From contig NZ_JAAXOQ010000023.1 of assembly GCF_012396015.1 (NCBI RefSeq), positions 1 to 64,000 of the forward strand: 64,000 nucleotides of DNA. The letters run 5' to 3'. Shown here one piece after another: positions 27,785 through 40,676 of the stretch (position 1 is its first letter; each line of letters begins with the position of its first letter). The stretch comes from Tsukamurella spumae (GTDB lineage Bacteria; Actinomycetota; Actinomycetes; Mycobacteriales; Mycobacteriaceae). Made by a program: the position numbers and the translations under genes. Under the pieces are notes generated by a model. It worked only from the letters and a program-made list of their open reading frames with translations. It was not told the origin of the DNA and made no database searches.

Positions 27785-29094
27785 GCCTGCTGCTCACCAA
27801 TGTCCGCCCCTACGGCGAGGGCGATCCGGTCGACGTCGCGATCGCCGGCGGCGAGATCACCGCCATCGGAACCGGCCTCGCGCCGGCCGACGACGCCGAG
27901 GTCATCGACGGCGGCGGCCGAATCCTGCTGCCCGGCTTCGTCGATCTGCACACGCACCTGCGCGAGCCCGGCCGCGAGGACACCGAGACCATCGAGTCCG
28001 GTTCCGCCGCAGCCGCGCTCGGCGGGTACACCGCCGTCTTCGCGATGGCCAACACGAACCCGGTCGCCGACTCCGCCGTGGTCACCGACCACGTGTACCG
28101 GCGCGGCCAGGAGGTGGGCCTCGTCGACGTCCACCCCGTGGGTGCCGTGACCGTGGGCCTCAAGGGCGAGAAGCTGGCCGAGATGGGCATGATGGCCGCC
28201 GGACCGGGGCGCGTCCGGGTGTTCTCGGACGACGGTGTGTGCGTGTCGGATCCACTGCTCATGCGGCGGGCGCTGGAGTACTCCGCCTCGCTCGGCGTGG
28301 TGATCGCGCAGCACGCGGAGGAACCGCGCCTGACGAAGGGCGCGGTGGCGCACGAGGGTCCCGAGGCGGCGCGGCTCGGCCTCACCGGATGGCCGCGCGC
28401 CGCGGAGGAGGCGATCGTCGCCCGCGATGCGCTGCTCGCCCGCGACGCGGGCGCCCGCGTGCACATCTGCCACGCCTCGACCGCGGGCACCGTCGAACTG
28501 CTCAAGTGGGCCAAGGGGCAGGGCGTGGCGATCACCGCCGAGGTCACCCCGCACCACCTGCTGCTCGACGATTCGCGGCTGGCCACCTACGACGCCGTGA
28601 ATCGGGTCAACCCGCCGCTGCGCGAGGCATCCGATGTGGCCGCGCTGCGGCAGGCGCTGTGCGACGGCGTGATCGACTGCGTCGCCACCGATCACGCCCC
28701 GCACGCGGACCAGGACAAGTGCTGCGAGTTCGCCGCGGCCCGCCCCGGCATGCTGGGCCTGGAGACGGCGCTGGCGATCGTCGCGCAGGTCTCGGTGGAG
28801 ACCGGCGATCTGACCTGGCGCGATATCGCGCGGGTGATGAGCGAACGGCCCGCGGAGATCGCGCGCCTGGACGATCAGGGCCGGCCGATCGGGGTGGGGG
28901 AGCCCGCGAACCTGACGCTGGTCGACCCCGACCTGGGCTGGACGGTGCGGGCGGACGAGCTCGCGAGCCGTTCGCGCAACACGCCCTTCGCGGACCTGAG
29001 CTTCCGCGCGAAGCCGGTCCTCACCGTGCTGCGCGGCCGGATCACGGCCCGCGACGGGGTGACGGCGCGGCCCGGGACCGAGGTGCGGGCGTGA
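27781..29094 (+). CDS. pyrC: Dihydroorotase
   Basis: A 437-residue amidohydrolase that cyclises carbamoyl aspartate. The metal ligands are in [13 protein letters not shown] and [16 protein letters not shown], with the remaining His in QHAEEPRL and ICHAST. It is the type I form common in Gram-positives, usually complexed with PyrB. ATGA overlap with pyrB upstream, and GTGA overlap with the next gene. Confidence 0.96.
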   Translation: MSLLLTNVRPYGEGDPVDVAIAGGEITAIGTGLAPADDAEVIDGGGRILLPGFVDLHTHLREPGREDTETIESGSAAAALGGYTAVFAMANTNPVADSAVVTDHVYRRGQEVGLVDVHPVGAVTVGLKGEKLAEMGMMAAGPGRVRVFSDDGVCVSDPLLMRRALEYSASLGVVIAQHAEEPRLTKGAVAHEGPEAARLGLTGWPRAAEEAIVARDALLARDAGARVHICHASTAGTVELLKWAKGQGVAITAEVTPHHLLLDDSRLATYDAVNRVNPPLREASDVAALRQALCDGVIDCVATDHAPHADQDKCCEFAAARPGMLGLETALAIVAQVSVETGDLTWRDIARVMSERPAEIARLDDQGRPIGVGEPANLTLVDPDLGWTVRADELASRSRNTPFADLSFRAKPVLTVLRGRITARDGVTARPGTEVRA

Positions 29095-29585
29095 TCCTCA
29101 GCGACATCGTGACGCTCCTGATCGTGCTCCTGGTGCTCGCGGTGCTGTTCTCGCTGATGATGCTGGGCTGGCGCCGCCGCGGGCAGCGGCAGGCAGCGGC
29201 GGTCGGTGAGATCCCGACCACCCCCGAGCAACTGCGCGAGCTGGTCTTCGGGCCGGTGTCGGGCGTGTACGTGGGCAGCACCGTGGCGCCGCACTGGCAG
29301 GACCGGGTCGCGGTGGGCGACTGGGGTTACCGCGCCACCGTGAACCTGAGCCGGTACGCCGACGGCTACCTGATGGAGCGCGGCCGAGGCAATCCGATGT
29401 GGATCGCGGACGACCGGATCGTGGAGGTCCGCCGCGCCTCGAAGCTCGCGGGCAAGGTGATGCCCGGCGACGGCCTGCTGGTGCTCCGCTGGGAGCTGCC
29501 CACCGGCACCGTCATCGACACCGGGTTCCGCGCCGACGACAAGACGACCTATCGAAGACTGATGGACAAGAGGGAAACGGAATGA
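29091..29585 (+). CDS. Rv1382-like single-helix membrane protein in the pyr operon
   Basis: A 164-residue protein with one N-terminal helix ([20 protein letters not shown]) and a cytoplasmic beta-rich domain that looks PH-like ([16 protein letters not shown], then [18 protein letters not shown]). An equivalent gene sits between pyrC and carA in M. tuberculosis (Rv1382), so the position is conserved across Mycobacteriales. Its function is unknown; overlaps of 4 nt at both ends make it an integral part of the operon. Confidence 0.85.
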   Translation: MILSDIVTLLIVLLVLAVLFSLMMLGWRRRGQRQAAAVGEIPTTPEQLRELVFGPVSGVYVGSTVAPHWQDRVAVGDWGYRATVNLSRYADGYLMERGRGNPMWIADDRIVEVRRASKLAGKVMPGDGLLVLRWELPTGTVIDTGFRADDKTTYRRLMDKRETE

Positions 29586-30732
29586 CTGCTCACCTTTCGC
29601 CCGCGCTACTGGTTCTGGAGGACGGCACCGTCCACCGCGGGGTCGAGTTCGGCGCGGTCGGCCAGACCCTCGGCGAGGCGGTCTTCTGCACGGCCATGAC
29701 CGGGTACCAGGAGACGCTGACCGACCCGTCGTACGCACGCCAGATCGTGGTGGCGACGGCCCCGCAGATCGGCAACACGGGCTGGAACGACGAGGACGAC
29801 GAGAGCCGGGGCGACCGCATCTGGGTCGCCGGGTACGCCGTCCGCAACCCCACCCGGCGGGTGAGCAACTGGCGCGCCAGCGGCACCCTCGAGGGCGAGC
29901 TGGTGGACCAGGGCGTCGTCGGAATCGGCGGCATCGACACCCGCGCGCTGGTGCGCCGGCTGCGCGACAACGGCTCCATGCGGGCCGGCATCTTCTCCGG
30001 CGATGCGCTGGCGCCCGAGGCCGAGCTGCTCGACCGGGTCCGCAGCCAGCCGGAGATGAAGGGCCGCAACCTGATCGGCGAGGTCTCCACGGGTGAGGCC
30101 TACACCATCGATCCGGTCCTGTCGGGCGGGGCCGAGCCCCGGTTCACCGTCGTGGCCGTGGATCTGGGCATCAAGACCAACACGCCGCGGATGTTCGCCG
30201 AGCGCGGCATGCGGGTGCACGTCGTGCCCTCGACCATCACGCTCGACGAGGTGCGCTCGTTCAACCCGGACGGCTTCTTCCTCTCCAACGGCCCCGGCGA
30301 CCCGGCGACCGCGGAGCACGAGGTCGAGCTGACCCGCGGAGTGCTGGACGCCGGCCTGCCGCTGTTCGGCATCTGCCTGGGCAACCAGCTGCTGGGCCGC
30401 GCCCTCGGCCTGCAGACCTACAAGATGAAGTTCGGTCACCGCGGCATCAACATCCCGGTGGTCGAGGACTCGACCGGCCGGATCTCGATCACCGCGCAGA
30501 ACCACGGCTTCGCCCTCGAAGGGGAGCGCGGCGACGAGTTCGACACCCCGTTCGGCCGCGGGCGCGTGAGCCATGTCTGCGCCAACGACGGGGTCGTGGA
30601 GGGCGTCGAGCTGCTCGGCGGCCGCGCCTTCTCCGTGCAGTACCACCCGGAGGCCGCGGCGGGTCCGCACGACGCCGCCTACCTCTTCGACAAGTTCGCC
30701 ACCGTCATGGGCACCACCTCAGGAGACAAGTA

Positions 30733-30733
<1 letters not shown>
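29582..30733 (+). CDS. carA: Carbamoyl-phosphate synthase small (glutaminase) subunit
   Basis: A 383-residue class I glutamine amidotransferase that supplies ammonia to CarB. The N-terminal domain (to about 180) is followed by the GATase domain with nucleophile Cys in [14 protein letters not shown] and the His/Glu pair in [11 protein letters not shown]. Its ATG overlaps the previous stop (ATGA), and its TAA shares a base with the carB ATG. Confidence 0.97.
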
Positions 30734-34058
<3,325 letters not shown>

Positions 34059-34062
<4 letters not shown>

Positions 34063-34853
34063 CCTTCGCCGAGCGGGTCGCCACCGCGGCCGCCGGACGC
34101 GGCCGGCTGGTGGTGGGCATCGACCCGCACCCGCCGCTGCTCGCGGCATGGGGTCTGCCCGACGACGCCGCAGGTGTCCGCGCGTTCGGCCTGCGGTGCG
34201 CGGAGGCCTTCGCGGGCGAGGTCGGCTTCGTCAAGCCCCAGGTCGCCTTCTTCGAGCAGTTCGGCGCCGCCGGCATGCTCGCGCTGGAGGAGGTCATCGC
34301 GGCGTGCCGGGAGGCGGGCACCGTCGTCATCGCGGACGCCAAGCGCGGCGACATCGGCTCCACCATGGCCGGCTACGCCCGGGCCTGGCTGCAGGACTCG
34401 CCGCTGGCGGCCGACGCGGTCACCCTGTCGCCGTACCTCGGCTACGGCTCGCTCGCGCCGGCGATCGACGCGGCCCGCGCCGCCGGGCGCGGCGTGTTCG
34501 TGCTCGCCCGCACCTCGAACCCCGAGGGGGCGCAGGTCCAGGCCGACGGGGTCGCGCAGCGCATCGTCGACGATGCCCGGGCCGACAACGCGGACGGGAC
34601 CGGCACCGTCGGGCTGGTCGTGGGCGCCACCCGCCAGCACGGCCTGCACCTGGACGGCCTGGGCGGCCCGGTCCTGGCGCCCGGCCTCGGGGCGCAGGGC
34701 GCGACGCCGGCGGACCTGGCGGCGATCTTCGGCACCGGAACGACGGTGCTGCCCAACTCGTCTCGGCAGGTGCTCGCCGCGGGGCCCGATGCCGGTGCGC
34801 TGCGCTCGGCCGCGCTGTCGGTGCGGGATGAGGTGGAGCGCGCCCTGGCCTGA
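34059..34853 (+). CDS. pyrF: Orotidine-5'-phosphate decarboxylase (actinobacterial type)
   Basis: A 264-residue TIM-barrel enzyme that makes UMP. The catalytic Lys-Asp array is in [18 protein letters not shown]. It belongs to the longer bacterial subtype seen in mycobacteria. No pyrE or pyrD is in the operon, as in M. tuberculosis. GTG start in a GTGA overlap with carB; last gene of the operon. Confidence 0.96.
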
Positions 34854-34864
34854 CCGATCGGGTC

Positions 34865-34870
34865 TATGGT
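34865..34870 (+). promoter_or_regulatory. -10 hexamer of a leaderless promoter
   Basis: TATGGT lies 7 nt before the GTG at 34878. The in-frame ATG at 34866 falls inside this hexamer, so the GTG is the better start. Confidence 0.5.
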
Positions 34871-34877
34871 CGGTTCC

Positions 34878-35360
34878 GTGAACGTCGATGTGACACCGCT
34901 GCCCGGCATCGGAGTGCGTAAGGACTTCGAGCTGACCACGGGTAGGCGAGTAGGAGTCGTGGCGCACCGGGACGGCAGCGTCGAACTGTTCCTATCGGAA
35001 CGGGACGATCCCGACAGCTGTGCGGCCCAGGTCCCGCTGACCGGCGAAGAGGCGAGTGTCCTCGCCAATCTGCTGGGTGCGCCGCAGCTGGTCAACCAGT
35101 TGCGCGAGGAGCAGCGCGAGCTCGAGGGCATCAACACCCGGCAGCTGCCGATCCTCGCCGGTTCGCCCTACGACGGGCGCACCCTGGGGGAGACCCAGAT
35201 GCGGACGCGGACGAAGGTCTCGCTCGTCGCGGTGATGCGCGCCGGCGAGGTGCAGGCCTCGCCCGGGCCGGAGTTCGTGTTCACCGCGGGTGACCTCCTG
35301 GTCGTGGTCGGAACCACGCAGGGCATCGAGGCCGCCGCGCAGATCCTGACGAACGGGTGA
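34878..35360 (+). CDS. Regulatory subunit of a cation/proton antiporter (KhtT/TrkA-C type)
   Basis: A 160-residue cytosolic protein. The N-terminal part begins NVDVTPLPGIGVRKDFEL, characteristic of KhtT-like subunits, and the C-terminal 80 residues form an RCK-C/TrkA-C ligand domain (GRTLGETQMRTRTKVSLVAV, then GDLLVVVGTTQGIEA). It should gate the membrane antiporter encoded next, which it overlaps by 4 nt. Likely ligand a nucleotide or ion, by family. Confidence 0.87.
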   Translation: MNVDVTPLPGIGVRKDFELTTGRRVGVVAHRDGSVELFLSERDDPDSCAAQVPLTGEEASVLANLLGAPQLVNQLREEQRELEGINTRQLPILAGSPYDGRTLGETQMRTRTKVSLVAVMRAGEVQASPGPEFVFTAGDLLVVVGTTQGIEAAAQILTNG

Positions 35361-36568
35361 CCCTCCACCTCGACGAGAACACGGTCGCCCTGATCGAGCT
35401 CGGCGCGATCTTCTTCGCCCTGGGGTTCCTGGGCCGCGCCGCGAGCCGGTTCGGGATCTCGCCCATCCCGCTCTACCTGATCGGGGGCCTCGCCTTCGGC
35501 GTGGGCGGTGTGATCCCGCTGGGGGAGGCATCCGACTTCAGCCACGTCGCCGGCGAGATCGGCGTGGTCCTGTTGCTGCTCATGCTGGGGCTGGAGTACA
35601 CCGCCACCGAGCTGATCACCGGGATGCGGCAGTCCTGGCTGGCCGGCGTGCTCGACATCGTGCTCAACGCGACCCCCGGCGCGATCGTCGCGCTGGTGCT
35701 CGGCTGGGGCCCCACCGGGGCGTTGGTCCTGGCCGGCGTCACCTACATCTCGTCGTCGGGCATCGCGGCCAAGGTGCTCAGCGACCTCGGGCGGCTGGGC
35801 AACCGCGAGACGCCGGTGGTGCTGTCGGTCCTGGTCTTCGAGGACCTGGCGATGGCGGTCTACCTGCCGGTCCTCACGGCGATCCTGGCCGGCCTCGGTC
35901 TCGCGGGCGAGGCGGAGGCGGTGACGATCGCGGTGGTCGTCGTGGGGGTCGTGCTGATCTCGGCGGTGCGCTACGGGCATCGGGTGTCCGCGCTGGTCTA
36001 CAGCGAGGACCGCGAGGTCTTCCTGCTGGGCTTGATCGGCGCGGCGCTCCTGGTGGCGGGCCTCGCGTCGGCACTGCAGGTGTCCGCGGCCGTGGGGGCC
36101 TTCCTCCTCGGTATCGCGATCTCGGGCTCGATCGCGCACGAGGCGACGCGGCTTCTGGAGCCGCTGCGGGACCTGTTCGCGGCGCTGTTCTTCGTGGTCT
36201 TCGGCCTGAACACCGATCCGCGGTCGATCCCGCCCGTGCTGGGGTGGGCCGTGCTGCTCGCGGTGGTCACCACCGTGACGAAGATCGCCACCGGGTGGTG
36301 GGCCGCCGGCCGCATCGGCGTCCGGCGCATGGGCCGGGCCCGCGCGGGCGCTGCGCTCGTCGCCCGCGGCGAGTTCTCGATCGTCATCGCCGGGCTGGCC
36401 GTGTCCGCGGGTGCCGTGGACGGACGGCTGGCGGCACTCGCGACCACCTACGTGCTGATCATGGCGGTGCTCGGGCCGATCATCGCGCGGGTGGTCGAGC
36501 CGGCCGTGCGGCTCGGCGAACGGACGGTCCGGCGGGTCCGCCCGGGCGCGGCATCGTCGACGAGGTGA
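35357..36568 (+). CDS. Monovalent cation/proton antiporter (KhtU/KefB, CPA2 family)
   Basis: A 403-residue membrane protein with about 12 helices and a short cytoplasmic tail. The N-terminal helix LIELGAIFFALGFLGRAASR and the ISPIPLYLIGGLAFG segment match the Na+/H+ exchanger superfamily, CPA2 branch. It lacks the TrkA-N domain of KefB, whose place is taken by the separate regulatory subunit upstream. The pair probably exports K+ in exchange for protons at alkaline pH or under stress. GTG start overlapping the upstream stop. Confidence 0.88.
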   Translation: MTLHLDENTVALIELGAIFFALGFLGRAASRFGISPIPLYLIGGLAFGVGGVIPLGEASDFSHVAGEIGVVLLLLMLGLEYTATELITGMRQSWLAGVLDIVLNATPGAIVALVLGWGPTGALVLAGVTYISSSGIAAKVLSDLGRLGNRETPVVLSVLVFEDLAMAVYLPVLTAILAGLGLAGEAEAVTIAVVVVGVVLISAVRYGHRVSALVYSEDREVFLLGLIGAALLVAGLASALQVSAAVGAFLLGIAISGSIAHEATRLLEPLRDLFAALFFVVFGLNTDPRSIPPVLGWAVLLAVVTTVTKIATGWWAAGRIGVRRMGRARAGAALVARGEFSIVIAGLAVSAGAVDGRLAALATTYVLIMAVLGPIIARVVEPAVRLGERTVRRVRPGAASSTR

Positions 36569-36602
36569 CCGGGAACCGTCCGACACGCCCGGGCACGCCG
36601 GG

Positions 36603-36616
36603 AAATACAGGTATTT
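36603..36616. promoter_or_regulatory. Palindrome AAATACAGGTATTT in the gap before mihF
   Basis: The 316-nt gap 36569-36884 holds this 14-bp AT-rich palindrome (AAATAC-AG-GTATTT) 35 nt after the antiporter stop, then an AT-richer stretch (36680-36720). TACCGT at 36824-36829 could be the mihF -10, giving a leader of about 50 nt. The palindrome lacks the GC stem of a terminator and looks more like an operator or nucleoid-protein site. Confidence 0.4.
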
Positions 36617-36884
36617 TCGCAGGTCACATGAGTTTCACCCGTCACACCGATACGCGCCGCTCGACGCGGTCCTGGCGTTCTGAAAGTATTGCGGGGCAAC
36701 GGTTTTCGATTGCAACACCGGTCGCCGGGCGGTGTCCGCGCCGTGGCGCAGGCGTGTTGCCTACATCACGGCCAAACCGCAGGTGAGAGGGGGGTGGGGT
36801 TCCCATCGCGAGCGAAACGTGGGTACCGTCGCAGGAGTCGCAAGTACGCGGCAAAGACGTACGTACATCGAAGACGGAGGAATC

Positions 36885-37199
36885 GTGGCCCTTCCCCAGT
36901 TGACCGACGAGCAGCGTGCCGCTGCTCTGGAGAAGGCAGCTGCCGCTCGCCGTGCCCGCGCTGAGCTGAAGAACCGGCTCAAGAGTGGCACCACCACCCT
37001 GCAGCAGGTGCTGAAGGATGCGGAGTCCGACGAGGTCATCGGCAAGATGAAGGTCTCGGCTCTGCTCGAGGCCCTGCCCAAGGTGGGCAAGGTCAAGGCG
37101 CAGGAGCTGATGACCGAGCTGGAGATCGCCCCCACGCGCCGCGTGCGCGGTCTGGGCGACCGGCAGCGCAAGGCGCTGCTCGAGAAGTTCTCCGCCTGA
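36885..37199 (+). CDS. mihF: Integration host factor mIHF
   Basis: A 104-residue nucleoid-associated protein, essential in mycobacteria, that binds and bends DNA. The sequence from VALPQLTDEQRAAALEKAAA to the C-terminus is nearly that of the M. tuberculosis protein, including the helix-two-turn-helix LPKVGKVKAQELMTELEIAP. GTG at 36885 with GGAGG 5 nt upstream is preferred; the frame is open for 51 further codons, but that extension crosses the leader and is the same annotation artefact known for the mycobacterial gene. gmk follows 6 nt later. Confidence 0.96.
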   Translation: MALPQLTDEQRAAALEKAAAARRARAELKNRLKSGTTTLQQVLKDAESDEVIGKMKVSALLEALPKVGKVKAQELMTELEIAPTRRVRGLGDRQRKALLEKFSA

Positions 37200-37205
37200 C
37201 ACGTA

Positions 37206-37802
37206 GTGTCCGGAGTAGTTCCCGCAGGCCGGAGGGGTCGACTGGTTGTACTGGTCGGCCCCTCCGCCGTCGGTAAGTCATCAGTGGTCGGCAGGCTCCG
37301 CAGCGAGGTGCCCGACCTGTTCTTCTCGGTGTCCGCCACCACGCGCGATCCGCGCCCCGGTGAAGTGGACGGCCGTGACTACCATTTCGTCGGCGACCAC
37401 GGTTTCGACCGGCTGATCGCCGACGGCGATCTGCTCGAGTGGGCGGAGATCCACGGCGGCCTGCAGCGGTCCGGTACCCCCGCGGGCCCCGTGTACGAGG
37501 CGCTCGACGCCGGACGCCCCGTCCTCGTCGAGGTGGATCTCGCCGGCGCGGCCAGCGTGAAGGCGGCGTTGCCGGAGGCGCTGACGGTGTTCCTGAGCCC
37601 GCCCAGTTGGGACGAGCTGGAGCGCCGGCTGCGCGGACGGGGCACCGAGAGCCCGGAGAAGATCGCGCGGCGGCTCGAGACCGCGAGGGCCGAGATGGCC
37701 ACCCGCGACGACTACGACGCCGTCGTCATCAACGACGACTTGGACCGGGCGGTGTCGGATTTGGTATCCTTGCTGGTCGGCCCTGCGGCCCCGAGGGCGT
37801 AG
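37206..37802 (+). CDS. gmk: Guanylate kinase
   Basis: A 198-residue P-loop kinase that phosphorylates GMP to GDP. The loop is [14 protein letters not shown], and the GMP-binding region is [20 protein letters not shown]. The rest ([24 protein letters not shown]) is standard. GTG start 6 nt after mihF. Gene order mihF-gmk-rpoZ-coaBC-metK-priA is the conserved mycobacterial cluster. Confidence 0.96.
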   Translation: MSGVVPAGRRGRLVVLVGPSAVGKSSVVGRLRSEVPDLFFSVSATTRDPRPGEVDGRDYHFVGDHGFDRLIADGDLLEWAEIHGGLQRSGTPAGPVYEALDAGRPVLVEVDLAGAASVKAALPEALTVFLSPPSWDELERRLRGRGTESPEKIARRLETARAEMATRDDYDAVVINDDLDRAVSDLVSLLVGPAAPRA

Positions 37803-37804
37803 GT

Positions 37805-37827
37805 CCCCCGTTCCGGGGGCGTAGACT
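37805..37827 (+). promoter_or_regulatory. Short GC hairpin after gmk and rpoZ promoter -10
   Basis: CCCCCG-TTC-CGGGGG (37805-37819) is a 6-bp hairpin 2 nt after the gmk stop without a T tract, perhaps a weak terminator. TAGACT at 37822-37827 follows and would start a transcript at about 37834, with a 39-nt leader to rpoZ. Confidence 0.4.
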
Positions 37828-37872
37828 GGTCGGAACCAGCGACAATAGTGAAGTTCGTGACGTAGGAGAAGC

Positions 37873-38145
37873 GTGAGCACCACCACTGAGACCGTGTACG
37901 ACCAGCCGCTCGGCATCACCAACCCGCCGATCGACGAGCTGCTCGAGCGCACCTCCTCGAAGTACGCCCTGGTGATCTACGCGGCCAAGCGCGCGCGGCA
38001 GATCAACGACTACTACAACAGCCTCTCGGACGGCATCCTCGAGTACGTCGGCCCGCTCGTCGAGCCCGGCCTGCACGAGAAGCCGCTGTCGATCGCGATG
38101 CGCGAGATCCACGAGGATCTCCTGGAGCACACCGAGGGCGAGTGA
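37873..38145 (+). CDS. rpoZ: RNA polymerase omega subunit
   Basis: A 90-residue subunit that clamps the beta' C-terminus and aids RNAP assembly. [20 protein letters not shown] and [15 protein letters not shown] are the conserved omega blocks. GTG start with TAGGAGAAG about 6 nt upstream. Length is close to the mycobacterial form (110), with a shorter N-terminal tail. Confidence 0.96.
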   Translation: MSTTTETVYDQPLGITNPPIDELLERTSSKYALVIYAAKRARQINDYYNSLSDGILEYVGPLVEPGLHEKPLSIAMREIHEDLLEHTEGE

Positions 38146-38156
38146 ACTAACAGCCC

Positions 38157-39395
38157 ATGATCATCGTCGGCGTCGGCGGCGGCATCGCCGCCTACAAGGC
38201 GTGCGCACTGGTCCGGCACTTCACGGAACGCGGGCACGAGGTGCGGGTCATCCCCACCGAGTCCGCGCTCAAGTTCGTGGGCGCGGCGACCTTCGAGGCG
38301 CTGTCCGGCAACCCGGTGCAGACCTCGGTTTTCGAGTCCGTCCCCGAGGTGCCGCACGTGCGCCTCGGCCAGGAGGCCGACCTCGTCGTGATCGCGCCGG
38401 CGACCGCAGACCTGATGGCGCGGGCCGCGCAGGGCCGCGCCGACGACCTGCTCACCGGCACGCTGCTCACCGCGCGGTGCCCGGTGGTCTTCGCCCCGGC
38501 GATGCACACCGAGATGTGGGAGCACCCGGCCACCCGCGCCAATGTCGCCACCCTGCGGGAGCGGGGCGCAGTCGTCATCGAGCCCGCGTCCGGTCGGCTG
38601 ACCGGTAAGGACACGGGAGCCGGAAGGCTGCCAGAGCCCGACGAGATCGGCGCGCTCGCGGACGTCCTCCTGGAGCATCCGGGCGCGCTGAACCGGGACC
38701 TCGAGGGGCGCACGGTCGTCGTCTCCGCGGGCGGCACCAAGGAAGCGCTCGATCCGGTCCGCTATCTCACCAATCGCAGCTCGGGCAAGCAGGGCTATGC
38801 GCTGGCCCGGCTCGCGGCCCAGCGCGGCGCCCGCGTCGTCCTGGTCGCGGGCAACACCATCGGCCTGGCGGATCCGCCCGCGGTCGAGGTGGTGCGCATC
38901 ACCTCCGCTCTCGACCTGCAGGCCGCGATGGCCGAGCACGCCGCCGCGGCCGATCTCGTCATCATGGCCGCCGCGGTCGCGGACTACCGCCCGGCAGAGG
39001 TCGCCACGACGAAGCTCAAGAAGGGCGCGGACGGCAAGAGCGAGGCGCTCGAATCGATCACCATGGTCGAAAACCCGGACGTGCTCGCCGGGCTGGTCGC
39101 CGCGCGCCGGGACGGCGCCTTGCGGTCCGACGCGGTCATCGTCGGATTCGCGGCCGAGACGGGTGACGCCCGCGGCACGGTCCTGGACTACGGCCGGGCC
39201 AAGCTGCAGCGCAAGGGGTGCGAACTCCTGGTCCTCAACGCGGTGGGCGACGGCCGAGCGTTCGAGGTCGACGAGAACTCGGGCTGGCTCCTGGGGGCGG
39301 ACGGCGGCGAGAGCGCGCTACCGCTCGGATCGAAGTCCGCCATGGCCGCGCGCATACTGGACGCGGCGTCCGCACGACTGGGCCCCGCCCGCTAG
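38157..39395 (+). CDS. coaBC: Bifunctional phosphopantothenoylcysteine decarboxylase / phosphopantothenate-cysteine ligase
   Basis: A 412-residue two-domain enzyme of coenzyme A synthesis. The N-terminal CoaC flavoprotein (to about 180) has [13 protein letters not shown], the active-site [13 protein letters not shown] stretch and [15 protein letters not shown]. CoaB (from about 185) has [30 protein letters not shown] and the CTP-site residues. The ATG at 38157 gives an N-terminus about 10 residues shorter than the M. tuberculosis protein; no better upstream start exists because stop codons precede it. Confidence 0.95.
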   Translation: MIIVGVGGGIAAYKACALVRHFTERGHEVRVIPTESALKFVGAATFEALSGNPVQTSVFESVPEVPHVRLGQEADLVVIAPATADLMARAAQGRADDLLTGTLLTARCPVVFAPAMHTEMWEHPATRANVATLRERGAVVIEPASGRLTGKDTGAGRLPEPDEIGALADVLLEHPGALNRDLEGRTVVVSAGGTKEALDPVRYLTNRSSGKQGYALARLAAQRGARVVLVAGNTIGLADPPAVEVVRITSALDLQAAMAEHAAAADLVIMAAAVADYRPAEVATTKLKKGADGKSEALESITMVENPDVLAGLVAARRDGALRSDAVIVGFAAETGDARGTVLDYGRAKLQRKGCELLVLNAVGDGRAFEVDENSGWLLGADGGESALPLGSKSAMAARILDAASARLGPAR

Positions 39396-39438
39396 ATTTC
39401 TTATTACATCGCAAACTCCATCGAGAGGACCTTCGACA

Positions 39439-40662
<1,224 letters not shown>

Positions 40663-40676
40663 CAGAGCCCACCGGC

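Noticed and set aside
36732-36884. 51-codon N-terminal extension of mIHF
   Set aside because: A matching extension was once annotated in M. tuberculosis, but the functional protein begins at VALPQLTDEQ, which here has its own GGAGG.
37805-37819. GC hairpin after gmk as a definite terminator
   Set aside because: Only a 6-bp stem, no T tract, and the conserved gmk-rpoZ cluster is probably partly co-transcribed; kept only as a weak feature.
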